The notes under the pieces were generated by a model, which saw nothing but the letters and a program-made list of their open reading frames with translations, made no database searches and was not told the origin of the DNA. Positions 16,127-26,400 of a stretch of DNA of 64,000 nt are shown here, one piece after another. Position 1 is the first letter of the stretch. Each line of letters opens with the position of its first letter. The stretch lies in NCBI RefSeq assembly GCF_002159175.1, contig NZ_NFGZ01000011.1:40022-104021 (forward strand). The letters run 5' to 3'. The position numbers and the translations under genes were made by a program. The DNA comes from Flavonifractor sp. An92 (GTDB lineage Bacteria > Bacillota > Clostridia > Oscillospirales > Oscillospiraceae).

Positions 16127-17797
16127 TTACTGCACAGGAATGGCCCACTTATGGATGTTGTAATACTGGTTGAAAGTGCCGGGTTCATAATTGATCAGCT
16201 CGGCGGGATAGGCATAGGCACGCTCTTGATTGTAGAGACAGAGAATGGGTACGTTATCCCGGATGATCTCCGCCAGTTCCTTATACAGCGCCTTTCTGGT
16301 CTCCTCGTCGGGGGTAGAGGCGGCCTCCTCCGCAAGAGAAATGGCCTTTTCGTCAAAGCCGTAGGTCTCTGTGATAAAGTTGGAGGGATCGGGATCCACA
16401 TTATCCACGCCATAGCCCATCAGGAACAGGTCGTGGTGGTTCTCCGCCTGAATGTCGAAGAGAGCACTGAAATCTGCGCTGGTCGTCAGTTCTACTTTAA
16501 TACCAATATCGGCTAGGTTTTCCTGGAAGACCACTGCGCTCTGTTCCCGGACCTTCAAACCGGTGGGATACAGAATCTCCATGGAGAAGGGCTGACCATT
16601 GGGATCTTCCACATAGCCGTCACCGTTTACATCCACGTAGCCGGCCTGGGTCAGATATTCCTTAGCCTTGTCTATATCCTGTTCTACGCCCTCCACATCT
16701 GCGGGATAGGCCCAGCTGGCGGCGGTCATCAACATATTGCTGACAGTTCCACGGCCTTCCAGCAGACTGTCTACGATGCCCTGGCGGTCAATGGCATACT
16801 GGATCGCCTTGCGCAGCTCCAGCGGATAATACATTTTGTTATAGTTGAAGCTCATGGTTTGGAACAGGTCATAGTAGCAGGTCGCCACATCGAATCCCTG
16901 GCCCTCCAGTGTGCTCAGCTCCGCGTTGGTCAGGTTGGTCACGTCTGCGATGTCAATGGATCCACTCATCAGCTCGGCAGAGACCGAGTCGCTGTTGACC
17001 ACCTTGACTACGATGTTCTTGGTCAGAGGTGCGCCCAGGAAGAAGTCCTCATTGGCTTCCAGTCGGACATACTCGCCCTGCACGAATTCCACGACCTTAT
17101 AGGGACCGTAGCCAACAGGATAATCCAGCATCTGGCGGTCCTGATTTTCGATCTCTGAGTACGGGATGCCGGCCCAGATGTGCTCCGGGTAGATCTGGAC
17201 CTGCCCGATAAAGGAAAGGCCCTTGGAGTAATACTGCTCCAGAGTGATTTCGATGGTGTGCTCGTCGATGACCCGGAGACCTTCCACAGTATCCGCAGTA
17301 CCATCCCGATAGGCCTGAACGCCCTTGATGTACAGAGCGTTGTCCTTCAACAGGCCATCATTGGTGGGATCAGCCAACTGCATGAAGGTAAAGGCCACAT
17401 CGTCCGCCGTAACTGGTTCACCGTCGTTCCACATAGCATTTTCGCACAGGTGGAACGTATAGACGGTACCATCCTCAGAGACTTCATAGGATTTGGCCAG
17501 ATAGGGCTCCAACTCACCAGAGGCATTGGGCACCAGCATCGGCGCATGTACCATCCAGGCAATACCGCCGCTGTAATCGGGAACACCGAAATTCAGGAAA
17601 AAGGTGCCGGTAGGCGTACTGGTCATAGAGAAGATAATGGTATCAGCATAAGTGGCGTCCTCAGTGGCAGAGGAAGCGGCACCGGCCGATGTGGACGGGG
17701 AGGCATCAGGATCGCTGTTTCCTCCGCATGAAGCCAGCAGAGAAAGACATAGAATGGACGCCAGAATGAGACAGCATACCGATCGGAATTGTTTCAT
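16127..17797 (-). CDS. oppA: Oligopeptide ABC transporter substrate-binding lipoprotein OppA
   Basis: A 556-residue family 5 extracellular binding protein. The signal peptide MKQFRSVCCLILASILCLSL ends in lipobox LLASC with Cys24. The mature protein shows family 5 features: YLAKSYEVSEDGTVYTFHL, AMWNDGEPVTADDVAFTF, YGPYKVVEF, LRKAIQYAIDR. It binds peptides outside the cell for OppBCDF. The ATG at 17797 is preceded by GGGAGGG; the open frame extends further upstream but without a site. It is the first gene of the operon, behind a long A/T-rich leader. Confidence 0.94.
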   Translation of the reverse strand: MKQFRSVCCLILASILCLSLLASCGGNSDPDASPSTSAGAASSATEDATYADTIIFSMTSTPTGTFFLNFGVPDYSGGIAWMVHAPMLVPNASGELEPYLAKSYEVSEDGTVYTFHLCENAMWNDGEPVTADDVAFTFMQLADPTNDGLLKDNALYIKGVQAYRDGTADTVEGLRVIDEHTIEITLEQYYSKGLSFIGQVQIYPEHIWAGIPYSEIENQDRQMLDYPVGYGPYKVVEFVQGEYVRLEANEDFFLGAPLTKNIVVKVVNSDSVSAELMSGSIDIADVTNLTNAELSTLEGQGFDVATCYYDLFQTMSFNYNKMYYPLELRKAIQYAIDRQGIVDSLLEGRGTVSNMLMTAASWAYPADVEGVEQDIDKAKEYLTQAGYVDVNGDGYVEDPNGQPFSMEILYPTGLKVREQSAVVFQENLADIGIKVELTTSADFSALFDIQAENHHDLFLMGYGVDNVDPDPSNFITETYGFDEKAISLAEEAASTPDEETRKALYKELAEIIRDNVPILCLYNQERAYAYPAELINYEPGTFNQYYNIHKWAIPVQ

Positions 17798-18394
17798 AGT
17801 ACCCTCCCAATAAATTGAGTTTGTTCTGCCCGGTAGCACGCTGTGCTGCCGGAAAAGAAGCAAGCTGAACCTCTCTGCCCAGAGGCATCTGTGCATAATT
17901 GCACAAATAGCGCTCTGAAAATAGAGGTTTGCTTGTGAAAGCTTATTATGCTCAGATGCAGGTGTAAATACATCAAGCCATTGTGATTTTCGATTTATAT
18001 CGACAAAATATTCGCAATTCCTATTTGATAAAAATTTTAAAGTTTTTCTCAACACTCTGGTTTTCTTTGTGAAGAAATTGTTTTCTAATATTATAAGGGA
18101 ATAAAATGGAAAAGATTTGGGTGAAAAAGTAAATATTGAAGTGATACTGACGCGGCACTTCGGATTTATAAATAAACATAATATATCCGCGGATAACGGG
18201 GAATAAACCAAAACTTTCTCTCTCCGGAGCACTCTTGTGAGAGGCGGAATGCGTACAGCAGCTTGGAGTGGGAGAGGGGAGATTTCTGCCGGAGGGCCGG
18301 TTTCTTTAGCGCCGCTTTAGGGAAGTGGTTTACACTAATCCCTGCGAGCCGGCCCCCAGTGCCGGCGCTCATCACACCGTGAGGAGGCTTCTCC
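17798..18394. other. Divergent intergenic region between oppA and the GldA-like operon
   Basis: 597 bases without a gene. The part near oppA holds a 10-bp hairpin (17830-17852) and a palindrome (17890-17905). The middle (17940-18200) is strongly A/T-rich and probably carries the oppA promoter. The part before the plus-strand ABC gene (18225-18380) is G/C-rich with short inverted repeats, such as the GCCGGC arms at 18349-18367, but no family I recognise. Confidence 0.5.
17890..17905. promoter_or_regulatory. Palindrome in the oppA leader, possible operator
   Basis: TGTGCATAATTGCACA: perfect 6-base arms around TAAT, 93 bases upstream of the oppA start codon. The size and symmetry fit a dimeric regulator site; no matching regulator is identifiable here. 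Confidence 0.4.
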
Positions 18395-19393
18395 ATGATA
18401 AAGGTCCAGCACCTGACCAAATACTACGGCGATTTTTTAGCGGTGGATGACCTGTCCTTTGACATCCAGGAAGGCCATGTCTATGGCTTCCTGGGGCCCA
18501 ACGGGGCGGGCAAGACCACCACGATGAACATGATGACCGGCTGTCTCTCTGCCTCGGCGGGCAGTGTGACGGTGGGCGGCTACGACATCTTCGAGGACGC
18601 CCATGAGGCCAAGCGGCTCATCGGCTATCTCCCCGAGCAGCCGCCCCTCTATATGAACGAGACGCCGGCGGAGTATCTGCGCTTTGTGGGCGAGGCCAAG
18701 GGCCTGCGGGGCGAGGAGCTGACCCGGCAGATCAACCAGGTCATCGAGCAGGTCCGCATCGGAGAGGTGCGCGGGCGGCGCATCGCGGCCCTCTCCAAAG
18801 GCTACAAGCAGCGGGTGGGTATCGCTCAGGCGCTGCTGGGCAGCCCCAAGGTCATCATTCTGGATGAGCCCACCGTGGGCCTGGACCCCATCCAGATCAT
18901 CGAGATCCGGGATCTCATCAAGGAGCTGGGCCGGGAGCACACCGTCATCTTCAGCTCCCACATCCTCTCCGAGGTCCAGGCCATCTGTGACCAGATCCTC
19001 ATCATTGCCCACGGCCACCTGGCGGCCTTCGACACGCCGGACCGACTGGAGCAGAGCCTGCTTTCGGGCAATGAGATCCACTTCACCGCCGAGGCCGGCG
19101 CCGATGAGGTGCGGGAGCTACTGGCGGGGCTGGAGCACATCTCCGACCTGCGCCTGGAGGAGCCGGAGGCGGGCAGAGTGTCGGCCAGCCTCAAGACCGA
19201 CAGCCGCGACCTGTACGACCTGTCCCGGTCCCTGTTCTTCGCCTTTGCGGAGCGGGGACGGCCCCTGCTGGAGCTCAACCTGAAGAAGGCCAGCCTGGAG
19301 GACATCTTCCTGGAGCTGACCGGCCCGGCCGCCGGTGCGTCTGACGCGCCGGAAGAACATCAAGAACAAGAAGAGGAGGAGAAGCAGGCATGA
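18395..19393 (+). CDS. ABC transporter ATP-binding protein, GldA/CcmA-like
   Basis: A 332-residue ABC-2-type ATPase starting MIKVQHLTKYYGDFLAVDDL. Walker A is GPNGAGKTTTM, signature SKGYKQRVGIAQAL, Walker B VIILDEPTVGLDP and the switch histidine is in FSSHILSE. The last 20 residues are acidic and glutamate-rich. It powers the membrane subunits encoded next. The ATG at 18395 follows GAGGAGG. GldA-like ATPases with GldF/GldG-like partners occur in many non-gliding Firmicutes, where the substrate is unknown. Confidence 0.9.
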   Translation: MIKVQHLTKYYGDFLAVDDLSFDIQEGHVYGFLGPNGAGKTTTMNMMTGCLSASAGSVTVGGYDIFEDAHEAKRLIGYLPEQPPLYMNETPAEYLRFVGEAKGLRGEELTRQINQVIEQVRIGEVRGRRIAALSKGYKQRVGIAQALLGSPKVIILDEPTVGLDPIQIIEIRDLIKELGREHTVIFSSHILSEVQAICDQILIIAHGHLAAFDTPDRLEQSLLSGNEIHFTAEAGADEVRELLAGLEHISDLRLEEPEAGRVSASLKTDSRDLYDLSRSLFFAFAERGRPLLELNLKKASLEDIFLELTGPAAGASDAPEEHQEQEEEEKQA

Positions 19394-20253
19394 TTGCGGT
19401 CTGGAAACACGAGCTGCGCAGCTATTTCCACTCCTTCACCGCCTACGTGTTCGGCGCGTTCCTGCTGGCCATCGTGGGCTTCGGCGCCATGCTGTACAAT
19501 CTGCAGGCGGCGGTGAGCAATTTTGAATATGTGCTCAGCTTCGGAAGCATCGTCTTTGTGGTCATCGTCCCCATCCTGACCATGCGGGTCATCGCGGAGG
19601 AGCGCCGGCAGCGGACCGACCAGCTCCTCTACTCCCTGCCCATCACCACCACCCAGGTGGTGCTGGGGAAGTATGCCGCCCTGCTGGTGGTCTACCTCAT
19701 CCCGCTGGCCCTTATTTCCCTCTATCCGCTGCTCTTCGCCCAGTTCGGCGATGTGTATCTGCCCACCTCCTACGGCTCCCTCTTTGCCATCTTCCTCATG
19801 GGAGCCGCGCTGGTGGCTGTGGGTGTGTTCCTCTCCTCGCTGACCGAGAATCAGGGCCTGGCCGCCGGCATCAGCATCGCGGTGATCCTGTTCAACTATT
19901 ACAGCGTCAGCCTCTCGGAGTACGTGTCCTCCACCTCCTTCGGCTCCATCGTGGCCCTGGCGGTGCTGATTCTGGCCCTGGGCGCCCTGATCCGCTACCT
20001 GACCAAGAACGAGAATCTGGCCTATGCCGTGGCGCTGGTGCTGCTGGCGGCGCTGTGCCTGGCCGCCTATCTGAACGCCGAGAGCTTCGAGGGCCTGCTG
20101 CCCGCCATTATGAAACAGCTCTCCCTGTTCGAGCGGTTCCAGACCTTCGTCAGCGGCGTGTTTGACCTGACCGCCATCGTGTACTACCTGTCGGTCATCA
20201 CCTTTTTCCTGTTCCTGTCGGTACAGTCCCTGGAGAAGAGGAGGTATAACTGA
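19390..20253 (+). CDS. ABC-2 type permease, GldF-like
   Basis: A 287-residue membrane protein starting MIAVWKHELRSYFHSFTAYV, with about six hydrophobic segments and the conserved cytoplasmic RVIAEERRQRTDQLLYSLPI motif of GldF-type permeases. Its ATG overlaps the ATPase stop by four bases. It forms the channel of the exporter. Confidence 0.88.
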   Translation: MIAVWKHELRSYFHSFTAYVFGAFLLAIVGFGAMLYNLQAAVSNFEYVLSFGSIVFVVIVPILTMRVIAEERRQRTDQLLYSLPITTTQVVLGKYAALLVVYLIPLALISLYPLLFAQFGDVYLPTSYGSLFAIFLMGAALVAVGVFLSSLTENQGLAAGISIAVILFNYYSVSLSEYVSSTSFGSIVALAVLILALGALIRYLTKNENLAYAVALVLLAALCLAAYLNAESFEGLLPAIMKQLSLFERFQTFVSGVFDLTAIVYYLSVITFFLFLSVQSLEKRRYN

Positions 20254-21698
20254 TGAAACGCTGGAAGCTCCTTCCGGAGCGGGAGGCGGCCGGGCGCAAC
20301 CGCGCCGCGTTTCAGGGCGGTTCCTATTCCCTGATGGCCACGGCGGTGGTCCTGGCCATCCTGGTGGTGGTGAACATCCTGGTCTCCGCCCTGCCCGCTA
20401 CCCTGACCAAATATGACATCAGCTCCGCCAAGCTCTACTCCATCACCAGCAACACCAAGGTGGTGGTCAACGGCCTGCAGGAGGATGTGACCATCTACTG
20501 GATCGTCCAGTCCGGCGAGGAGGACGACGTGATCGAGACGCTGCTGAACAAGTATGACAGCCTCTCCGACCACATCCATGTGGAGAAGAAGAACCCCGAC
20601 GTCTACCCCACCTTTGCCGAGCAGTACACCGACGAGACGGTGAAGAACAACAGCCTGGTGGTGGAGTGCGGCGAGCGCAGCCGCTTCATCGGATATGATG
20701 ACATCTATATCCAGGAGGCGGACATGTACTCGTACAGTTACAGCACCTCCTTTGACGGTGAGGGCACCATCACCTCCGCCATTGACTATGTGGTCACCGA
20801 GGACCTGCCCCAGCTCTATGTCCTGGAGGGCCACGGCGAGGCGGAGCTGCCCGCCACCTTCAGCGAGCAGATCGAAAAGGAGAACATCGAGCTCAACACC
20901 CTCTCCCTGCTCACCGTGGACGCCATCCCCGAGGAGGCTGACTGCATCCTGATCTATGAGCCCTCCTCCGACCTGTCCCAGGAAGAGGTGGACATGCTGA
21001 CCGACTACACCCAGAGCGGCGGCAAGCTGCTGGTAATGGCCGGTCCCAGCAAGGAGAGCGACCTGACGAACCTGTACAGCCTCCTGGCCGACTACGGCGT
21101 GGAGCCCTGTGACGGCATCGTGGTGGAGGGCGACCGGGAGCACTACACCGGCTATCCCTATGTGCTCCTGCCCGACATGTACAGCCACGCCATTACCGAC
21201 TCCCTCATTGCGGAGAACTACTATCCCAACATGCCCATCTCCACGGGCCTGCTGGTGGACGAGAGCAACAGCGCCGTGACCACACTGATGACCACCTCCG
21301 ACGAGGCCTTCAGCAAGGTGGCAGGGTACGACCTCACCACCTACGAGAAGGAGGACGGCGACATCGACGGGCCCTTTGCCCTGGCGGTGTCCATCGACTG
21401 CGGCAGCGAGGGCCAGATCGTCTGGTTCTCTTCCGCCTCCTTCCTGGACGACATGTACAACGCCCTGTCCTCCGGCTCCAACTCCGACGTGGCGATGAAT
21501 GCCCTGTCCTCCCTCATCGGCGAGACCGAGGCCATGGCCATCCGCAGCAAGTCGCTGAACTACAACTACCTGTCCATCAGCGATTCCACCGCCTCCATGC
21601 TCAAGACCATCATGATCGGCGTGGTCCCGCTGGCCTATCTGGGCATGGGTATCCTGGTGATTCTGAAGAGAAGGAGGGAGCAGCATGAAGCGGGCTAA
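20253..21698 (+). CDS. GldG-like ABC transporter-associated protein
   Basis: A 481-residue protein: a short basic N-terminus, a membrane helix at about residues 28-50, a large extracellular GldG-like domain (YDISSAKLYSITSNTKVVVN; PQLYVLEGHGEAELP; SGGKLLVMAGPS), and a C-terminal membrane helix (IMIGVVPLAYLGMGILVIL) ending in basic residues. The start shares one base with the permease stop (TGATG). The architecture fits the IFT52/GldG family whose extracellular part probably handles a surface ligand; function here is unknown. Confidence 0.85.
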   Translation: MKRWKLLPEREAAGRNRAAFQGGSYSLMATAVVLAILVVVNILVSALPATLTKYDISSAKLYSITSNTKVVVNGLQEDVTIYWIVQSGEEDDVIETLLNKYDSLSDHIHVEKKNPDVYPTFAEQYTDETVKNNSLVVECGERSRFIGYDDIYIQEADMYSYSYSTSFDGEGTITSAIDYVVTEDLPQLYVLEGHGEAELPATFSEQIEKENIELNTLSLLTVDAIPEEADCILIYEPSSDLSQEEVDMLTDYTQSGGKLLVMAGPSKESDLTNLYSLLADYGVEPCDGIVVEGDREHYTGYPYVLLPDMYSHAITDSLIAENYYPNMPISTGLLVDESNSAVTTLMTTSDEAFSKVAGYDLTTYEKEDGDIDGPFALAVSIDCGSEGQIVWFSSASFLDDMYNALSSGSNSDVAMNALSSLIGETEAMAIRSKSLNYNYLSISDSTASMLKTIMIGVVPLAYLGMGILVILKRRREQHEAG

Positions 21699-23091
21699 AC
21701 GGCTTTATATCCTGCTGGGCGTGCTGGCCGTGCTCTGTGCCGTGACGCTGGTGGTGGTGCAGTACGAGGAAAAGCAGGAGCAGATCCGCACCAGCGGCGA
21801 TCAGATCCTGTCCGTGGAGACCAGCGAGGTCCAGTCCCTCTCGTGGGAAACGGAGACGGCCACCCTGGCCTTCCACAAGGATGAGAACTGGCTGTACGAC
21901 GAGGACGAGGCCTTCCCGGTGGACGAGGAGCACATTGAGGAGCTTCTGGAGCAGTTCCAGGACTTCCGCGCGGCCTTCGTCATCGAGGAAGTCACCGATT
22001 ACGCCCAGTACGGCCTGGATGAGCCGGTGTGCACCATCGACCTGACCGCCGGCGAGACCAGCTATGAGATCCAGCTGGGTGCTTACAGCACCATGGACTC
22101 CCAGCGCTATGTCTCCATCGGCGACGGGAACGTCTATCTGGTGGAGGAGGACCCCATGGACCAGTTCGATGTGGAGCTCAGCGACCTCATCGACAACGAC
22201 GAGGTCCCTGCATTTGATCAGGTCCAGAGCCTGACCGTTGCGGGTACCGAGACCTATGAGGCCGCCTATCAGGAGGAGAACCCCTACACCGCCTGCGCGG
22301 ACGACGTCTATTTCGTCCAGAAGGACGGCGCGTATCTGGCCCTGGACACCGACCGGGTGGAGGACTATCTGGACACCCTGCACGGCCTCAGCCTGACCGA
22401 CTATGTGACCTACAACGCCACCGAGGAGGAGATCCAGTCCTGCGGGCTGGATGATCCCGAGCTGACGGTTACGGTGCAGTACACCTCGGAGGGGGAGGAC
22501 GGCCAGGAGGAGAGCGGTACCTTTACCATCTCCGTGAGCCGTGACCCCGACGAGCTGGCCGCCGCCGCAGAAACCGACGAGACTTCCGAAGAGGACGAAG
22601 AGGAGGAGATCACCGCCTATGCCCGGGTGGGTGAGTCCCCCATCCTCTACCAGATCAGCGGCGCCCAGTACGAGGCGCTGATGGCGGCCTCTTACGACGA
22701 CCTGCGCCACCAGGAGGTCTTTACCGGCGACTTCGAGGAGGTCACCAGCCTGGAGGTGGAGCTGGAGGGCCAGACCTACACCATCACCGCCCAGGGCAGC
22801 GGCGACAAAAAGACCTTCACCTACGGGGAGGAGGAGCTGGACATCGCCGATCTCCAGGAGGCCCTGGAGGGCCTGACCGCCTCCAGCTTCACGGAGGAGA
22901 GCCCCACGGAGAAGGAGGAGGTCCGCCTCACCCTGACCCTGGACAACGAGAACGTCCAGTCGGTGGAGATCGCCCTCTACCGCTGGGATGGCGAACAGTG
23001 CCTGGCCGTGGTGGACGGGACGCCGGTGTCTCTGGTGCCCCGCGCCTCGGTGGTGGACCTGATCGAAGCGATCAACGCCATTGTGCTTTGA
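21685..23091 (+). CDS. DUF4340 domain-containing membrane-anchored protein
   Basis: A 468-residue protein with one N-terminal membrane anchor (about residues 6-25) and a very acidic extracellular region of two DUF4340-like repeats (for example ALDTDRVEDYLDTLHGLSL and YGLDEPVCTIDL). The gene overlaps the GldG-like gene by 14 bases. DUF4340 proteins regularly follow GldA/F/G-like operons and are presumed to work with that transporter; no activity is established. Confidence 0.85.
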   Translation: MKRAKRLYILLGVLAVLCAVTLVVVQYEEKQEQIRTSGDQILSVETSEVQSLSWETETATLAFHKDENWLYDEDEAFPVDEEHIEELLEQFQDFRAAFVIEEVTDYAQYGLDEPVCTIDLTAGETSYEIQLGAYSTMDSQRYVSIGDGNVYLVEEDPMDQFDVELSDLIDNDEVPAFDQVQSLTVAGTETYEAAYQEENPYTACADDVYFVQKDGAYLALDTDRVEDYLDTLHGLSLTDYVTYNATEEEIQSCGLDDPELTVTVQYTSEGEDGQEESGTFTISVSRDPDELAAAAETDETSEEDEEEEITAYARVGESPILYQISGAQYEALMAASYDDLRHQEVFTGDFEEVTSLEVELEGQTYTITAQGSGDKKTFTYGEEELDIADLQEALEGLTASSFTEESPTEKEEVRLTLTLDNENVQSVEIALYRWDGEQCLAVVDGTPVSLVPRASVVDLIEAINAIVL

Positions 23092-23102
23092 GTGTGTGTG
23101 AT

Positions 23103-23131
23103 GGGGCGGCGGCTGATACAGCCGCCGCCCC
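23103..23131 (+). terminator. Terminator of the GldA-like operon
   Basis: A G/C-rich inverted repeat (GGGGCGGCGGCTG with its complement, about 23103-23131) 11 bases after the DUF4340 stop. T residues appear only further on, so its strength is uncertain. Confidence 0.6.
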
Positions 23132-23161
23132 GCCGCCTTTCGTAAAAAAATAAAAAAGGGG

Positions 23162-23190
23162 TTGACTTTTGGGAGAGACATGCGTATAAT
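23162..23190 (+). promoter_or_regulatory. Sigma-A promoter of tRNA-Ala
   Basis: TTGACT (23162-23167), 17 bases, TATAAT (23185-23190), ending 42 bases before the tRNA. Near-consensus, as expected for a stable-RNA promoter. Confidence 0.8.
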
Positions 23191-23232
23191 ACTTTTTGTT
23201 CGGTGCGAGTGAGCGCCGCGACAAGTGAATTT

Positions 23233-23307
<75 letters not shown>

Positions 23308-23308
<1 letters not shown>

Positions 23309-23345
23309 AAAGACCTGAAATCTGATGATTTCAGGTCTTTTTCTT
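23308..23345 (+). terminator. Intrinsic terminator after tRNA-Ala
   Basis: An inverted repeat of about 14 bp (AAAGACCTGAAAT with its complement) followed by TTTTTCTTTT, immediately behind the tRNA. Confidence 0.85.
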
Positions 23346-23364
23346 TTCCTGGACAGAGAGAACT

Positions 23365-23394
23365 GGTGCCCCGGCTCGCAAGAGCCGGGGCACC
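23365..23394 (-). terminator. Stem-loop after the GGDEF/EAL gene
   Basis: A 12-bp perfect stem (GGTGCCCCGGCT with complement, six-base loop) just beyond the stop at 23401. No U-tract follows on the minus strand, so the assignment is tentative. Confidence 0.5.
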
Positions 23395-23400
23395 GTCTGT

Positions 23401-26400
23401 TTATTCGCCCGGGAGATCTTCAAAGAAGCAGAAGCGGTTCTTGCCGCTGCGTTTGCTGTGGTAGAGGGCGGTGTCCGCCTGACCCAGCACGTGGGAGTAG
23501 TCAAAGGAATTGCCGCCGTAGACGCGGGTCAGCCCGATGCTGCCCGACAGGGTCATGCCGGGGACAGACTGGAGGGTCTCCAGCAGCATGCGCAGGCGCT
23601 CCTCCAGGCGGGGGCGGGGGAAGTCGCCCTGGATAAAGACCAGGAACTCGTCGCCGCCCATGCGCCCCACGATGTCTTGTTTCCGGAACGCGGAGAGGAG
23701 CAGGTCGGCCACGGTCTTCAGGGCCCGGTCTCCCTCCAGGTGTCCGCTGCGGTCGTTGATGGCCTTGAAATTGTCGATGTCCAGCAGCATCAGCGTCCCG
23801 CAGGGGCCGGGAGCGGAGGAGATGCAGCGGCTCATCTCCCGCTGGAAGGCCGCCCGGTTGTAGATGTTGGTCAGCGGGTCCCGACTGGCGGCCTCCGCCT
23901 GGGCGAACTCCCGCTCCTTTTCGGCGTTGATGTCCTTCAGATAGATCAGCGCGTAGACGTTGCGGGTGATTTCCTCCCGGAAGAGGTAGATGGTGAACTC
24001 CACCCAGCGCAGGGATTCGCCCACCAGGCGGCGGTAGCAGAAGCGGGAGCTGGTCTCCTGCCGCTCAAACATCTCGTCCCAGCAGGCGGGGTCCCGGTAG
24101 CGTTTGAGGAAATCCAGCTCCTCCGGCGGGAGGAACTTGGCCAGCTTCTGCTGGAGCAGGTCGATGAAATGCTGGGAGTGGAGGCGGTAATCCTGCTGGT
24201 AGATGTGCCACAGGCCGCCCACCGACTTGAGCTGGCCACTCTCCAGGTCCACCTCGGCGTAGGCGATGGCCTCGGAGAGCAGGGCCTGATAGAACCGGCG
24301 CATGCGCATGTACTCCAGCTCCATCACCCGCTCCATCCCGGCGGGCTCCAGCAGGATGATGACGGTGTCCAGATCCTTCTGCTCCTGGCTGAGGTGCTGC
24401 ACCGTCAGCTTGAACCACTCATAGGTCCCGCTCTTGCTCTTGAGCAGGAGCTCCAGATGGGTGGAGTGCTCCTTGGAGCGCAGGCGGGAGAAGGCGGCGC
24501 GGAACTCGGAGACAAAGTGGGGGTGGACGATGCCGCTGTCGATCCAGCACTGGGGGAAATTGGTCTCGTGGGTGTCCTCCCCCAGCAGCAGCACCCGTCC
24601 GGTGTGGAAAAAGATGCTCCGATTCAACTCATTGTATTCAAAAATATCCCGCACACAGGAGGAGGGGAGGTACTGGGGCTGCTCGATGTCGCTGATGATG
24701 CGGTGGTAGCCCTTGAGGCAGATCATCCCGTGCTCGTCCGGCATGCGGATGCCGGTGCAGCGCACCAGCACTTCGCCCCGGGTGGGGTGACGCCAGGTGT
24801 ACTCCAGCTGCACGGTGCGGCCGGACTCGATCATCTGCTCCAGGGACTGATTGACATAGTGGTAATAGCCCTCGTTGATGCGGGAGTACCAGAACTGGTA
24901 GCAGGCCTGGGGCGTGGGGGTGTCGGAGAGGCCCAGGACGCGGTGCATGGTGTCGTTGGCCAGCATCTCCTGCTGGGTGCGGTCCTGGGACAGGCGGATC
25001 ACCCACAGGCCCAGATTCAGCGTGTCAAAGACATCGCAGAAATTGGTGCGCAGCAGCTGCTGATAGCGCTTTTCGTTGCGCTCCTGGCGGATGCGGTGGA
25101 GCAGGAAGGCGGAGAGCACCCGGACCTGGGCGTCGTCCTGGATGGCGTGGCGGGGGTTGTCCACCCCCAGGAAGCCCAGCAGCTGCCCCTTGTCCCGGAT
25201 GGGCACGGCGATGAGGCGGCGGATGCCCTGACGGCTCAGGACGCGCCACTCATCGGGGTCGGACTGGCGCAGGGGCTCCAGGTTGAGGAGCACCACCGAT
25301 TGATCCTGCTGGAACAGGCTCATCCAGCGCGCCAGCAGGCGGGGCGGCAGCTGCTGGAGGTGGTCCATCTGGGACGTGACCCGCTCGGAGCACCACTCGA
25401 AGGTGTTGTCCCAGTACCCCGACCGGTCGGGGGTGGGCTCGAAGAGGTAGGCCCGGTCGGCCTTGTAGAACTCACCCACCGAGGCCAGCACCTGGTCCAC
25501 CGCCTCCCGGAAGTCGGTGTGCTCCGAGAGGGTGTCCACATAGCCCACGATCTGCGCGGCGAAGTCCAGCTTGGCCTGGGCGCTTTGACTGATGAACTCC
25601 CGCTTGGTGATGTCCAGGGCCACCTCCATGCGCAGGCGCTTGTTCTGGTAATACACCACCTTGTCCTTGAGAAGAAAATGGCGGCCGCAGTAGTCGTTTT
25701 CCTGCTCCCAGATGTAGAAGTCGTCCTGGCGCAGCATGGGGTTGGTGCAGAAGGGACAGGGCTCGTCCAGGCCCTGGAGGACCTTGTAGCACTTGCGGCC
25801 GTGGTAATCCCGCACGCCGAAGAGCTTTTGACCGGCCGGATTGAGGTAGTAGAGCTCATAGGTGTCCATGTCGCTGATGTAGAAGATGTCGTTTTCCGCC
25901 TCCAGCAGGAGCCGGGCGATCTCATTTTCCGACCAGGACACGGAAGGGGGGATGGGCAGGGGGTGGACCCGGCGGCGGTAGTCTTCCTCCGCCTGGACCC
26001 GGCTCTGGTAGAGCGGGGATTCCGGCTGAAAATAGCGCTCCTCCAGCTCCGACGGGGGACAGGGGCGGGAGAAGAGGAAGCCCTGGAGCAGCGCGGGCTG
26101 GAGCTCCTCCAGCGTGGTCAGCTCCTCCTCGGTCTCGATGCCCTCGCAGCATACCCGGATCTGGCAGCTGTCGGCCAGCTCCAGCATGTTGCTCAGCAGG
26201 CGGTAATTGTAGGCGCTGTGCTGGATCTGGCGGACGAAGCAGCGGTCGATCTTGATCTCGTCGATCTCCATCTCCTTCAGGCGGCCCAGGCTGGAGTAGC
26301 CGGTGCCGAAATCGTCCACCGCAATCTCGATGCCGTGGTTTTTCCACTGGCGAAAGATGGTGTTGGCGGCCTGGTAGTCCAGCAGCTGCATGCTCTCGGT

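Noticed and set aside
18225..18380. Riboswitch before the GldA-like operon
   Set aside because: Several small inverted repeats exist but none of the conserved cores of cobalamin, TPP, SAM, FMN or glycine riboswitches could be found.
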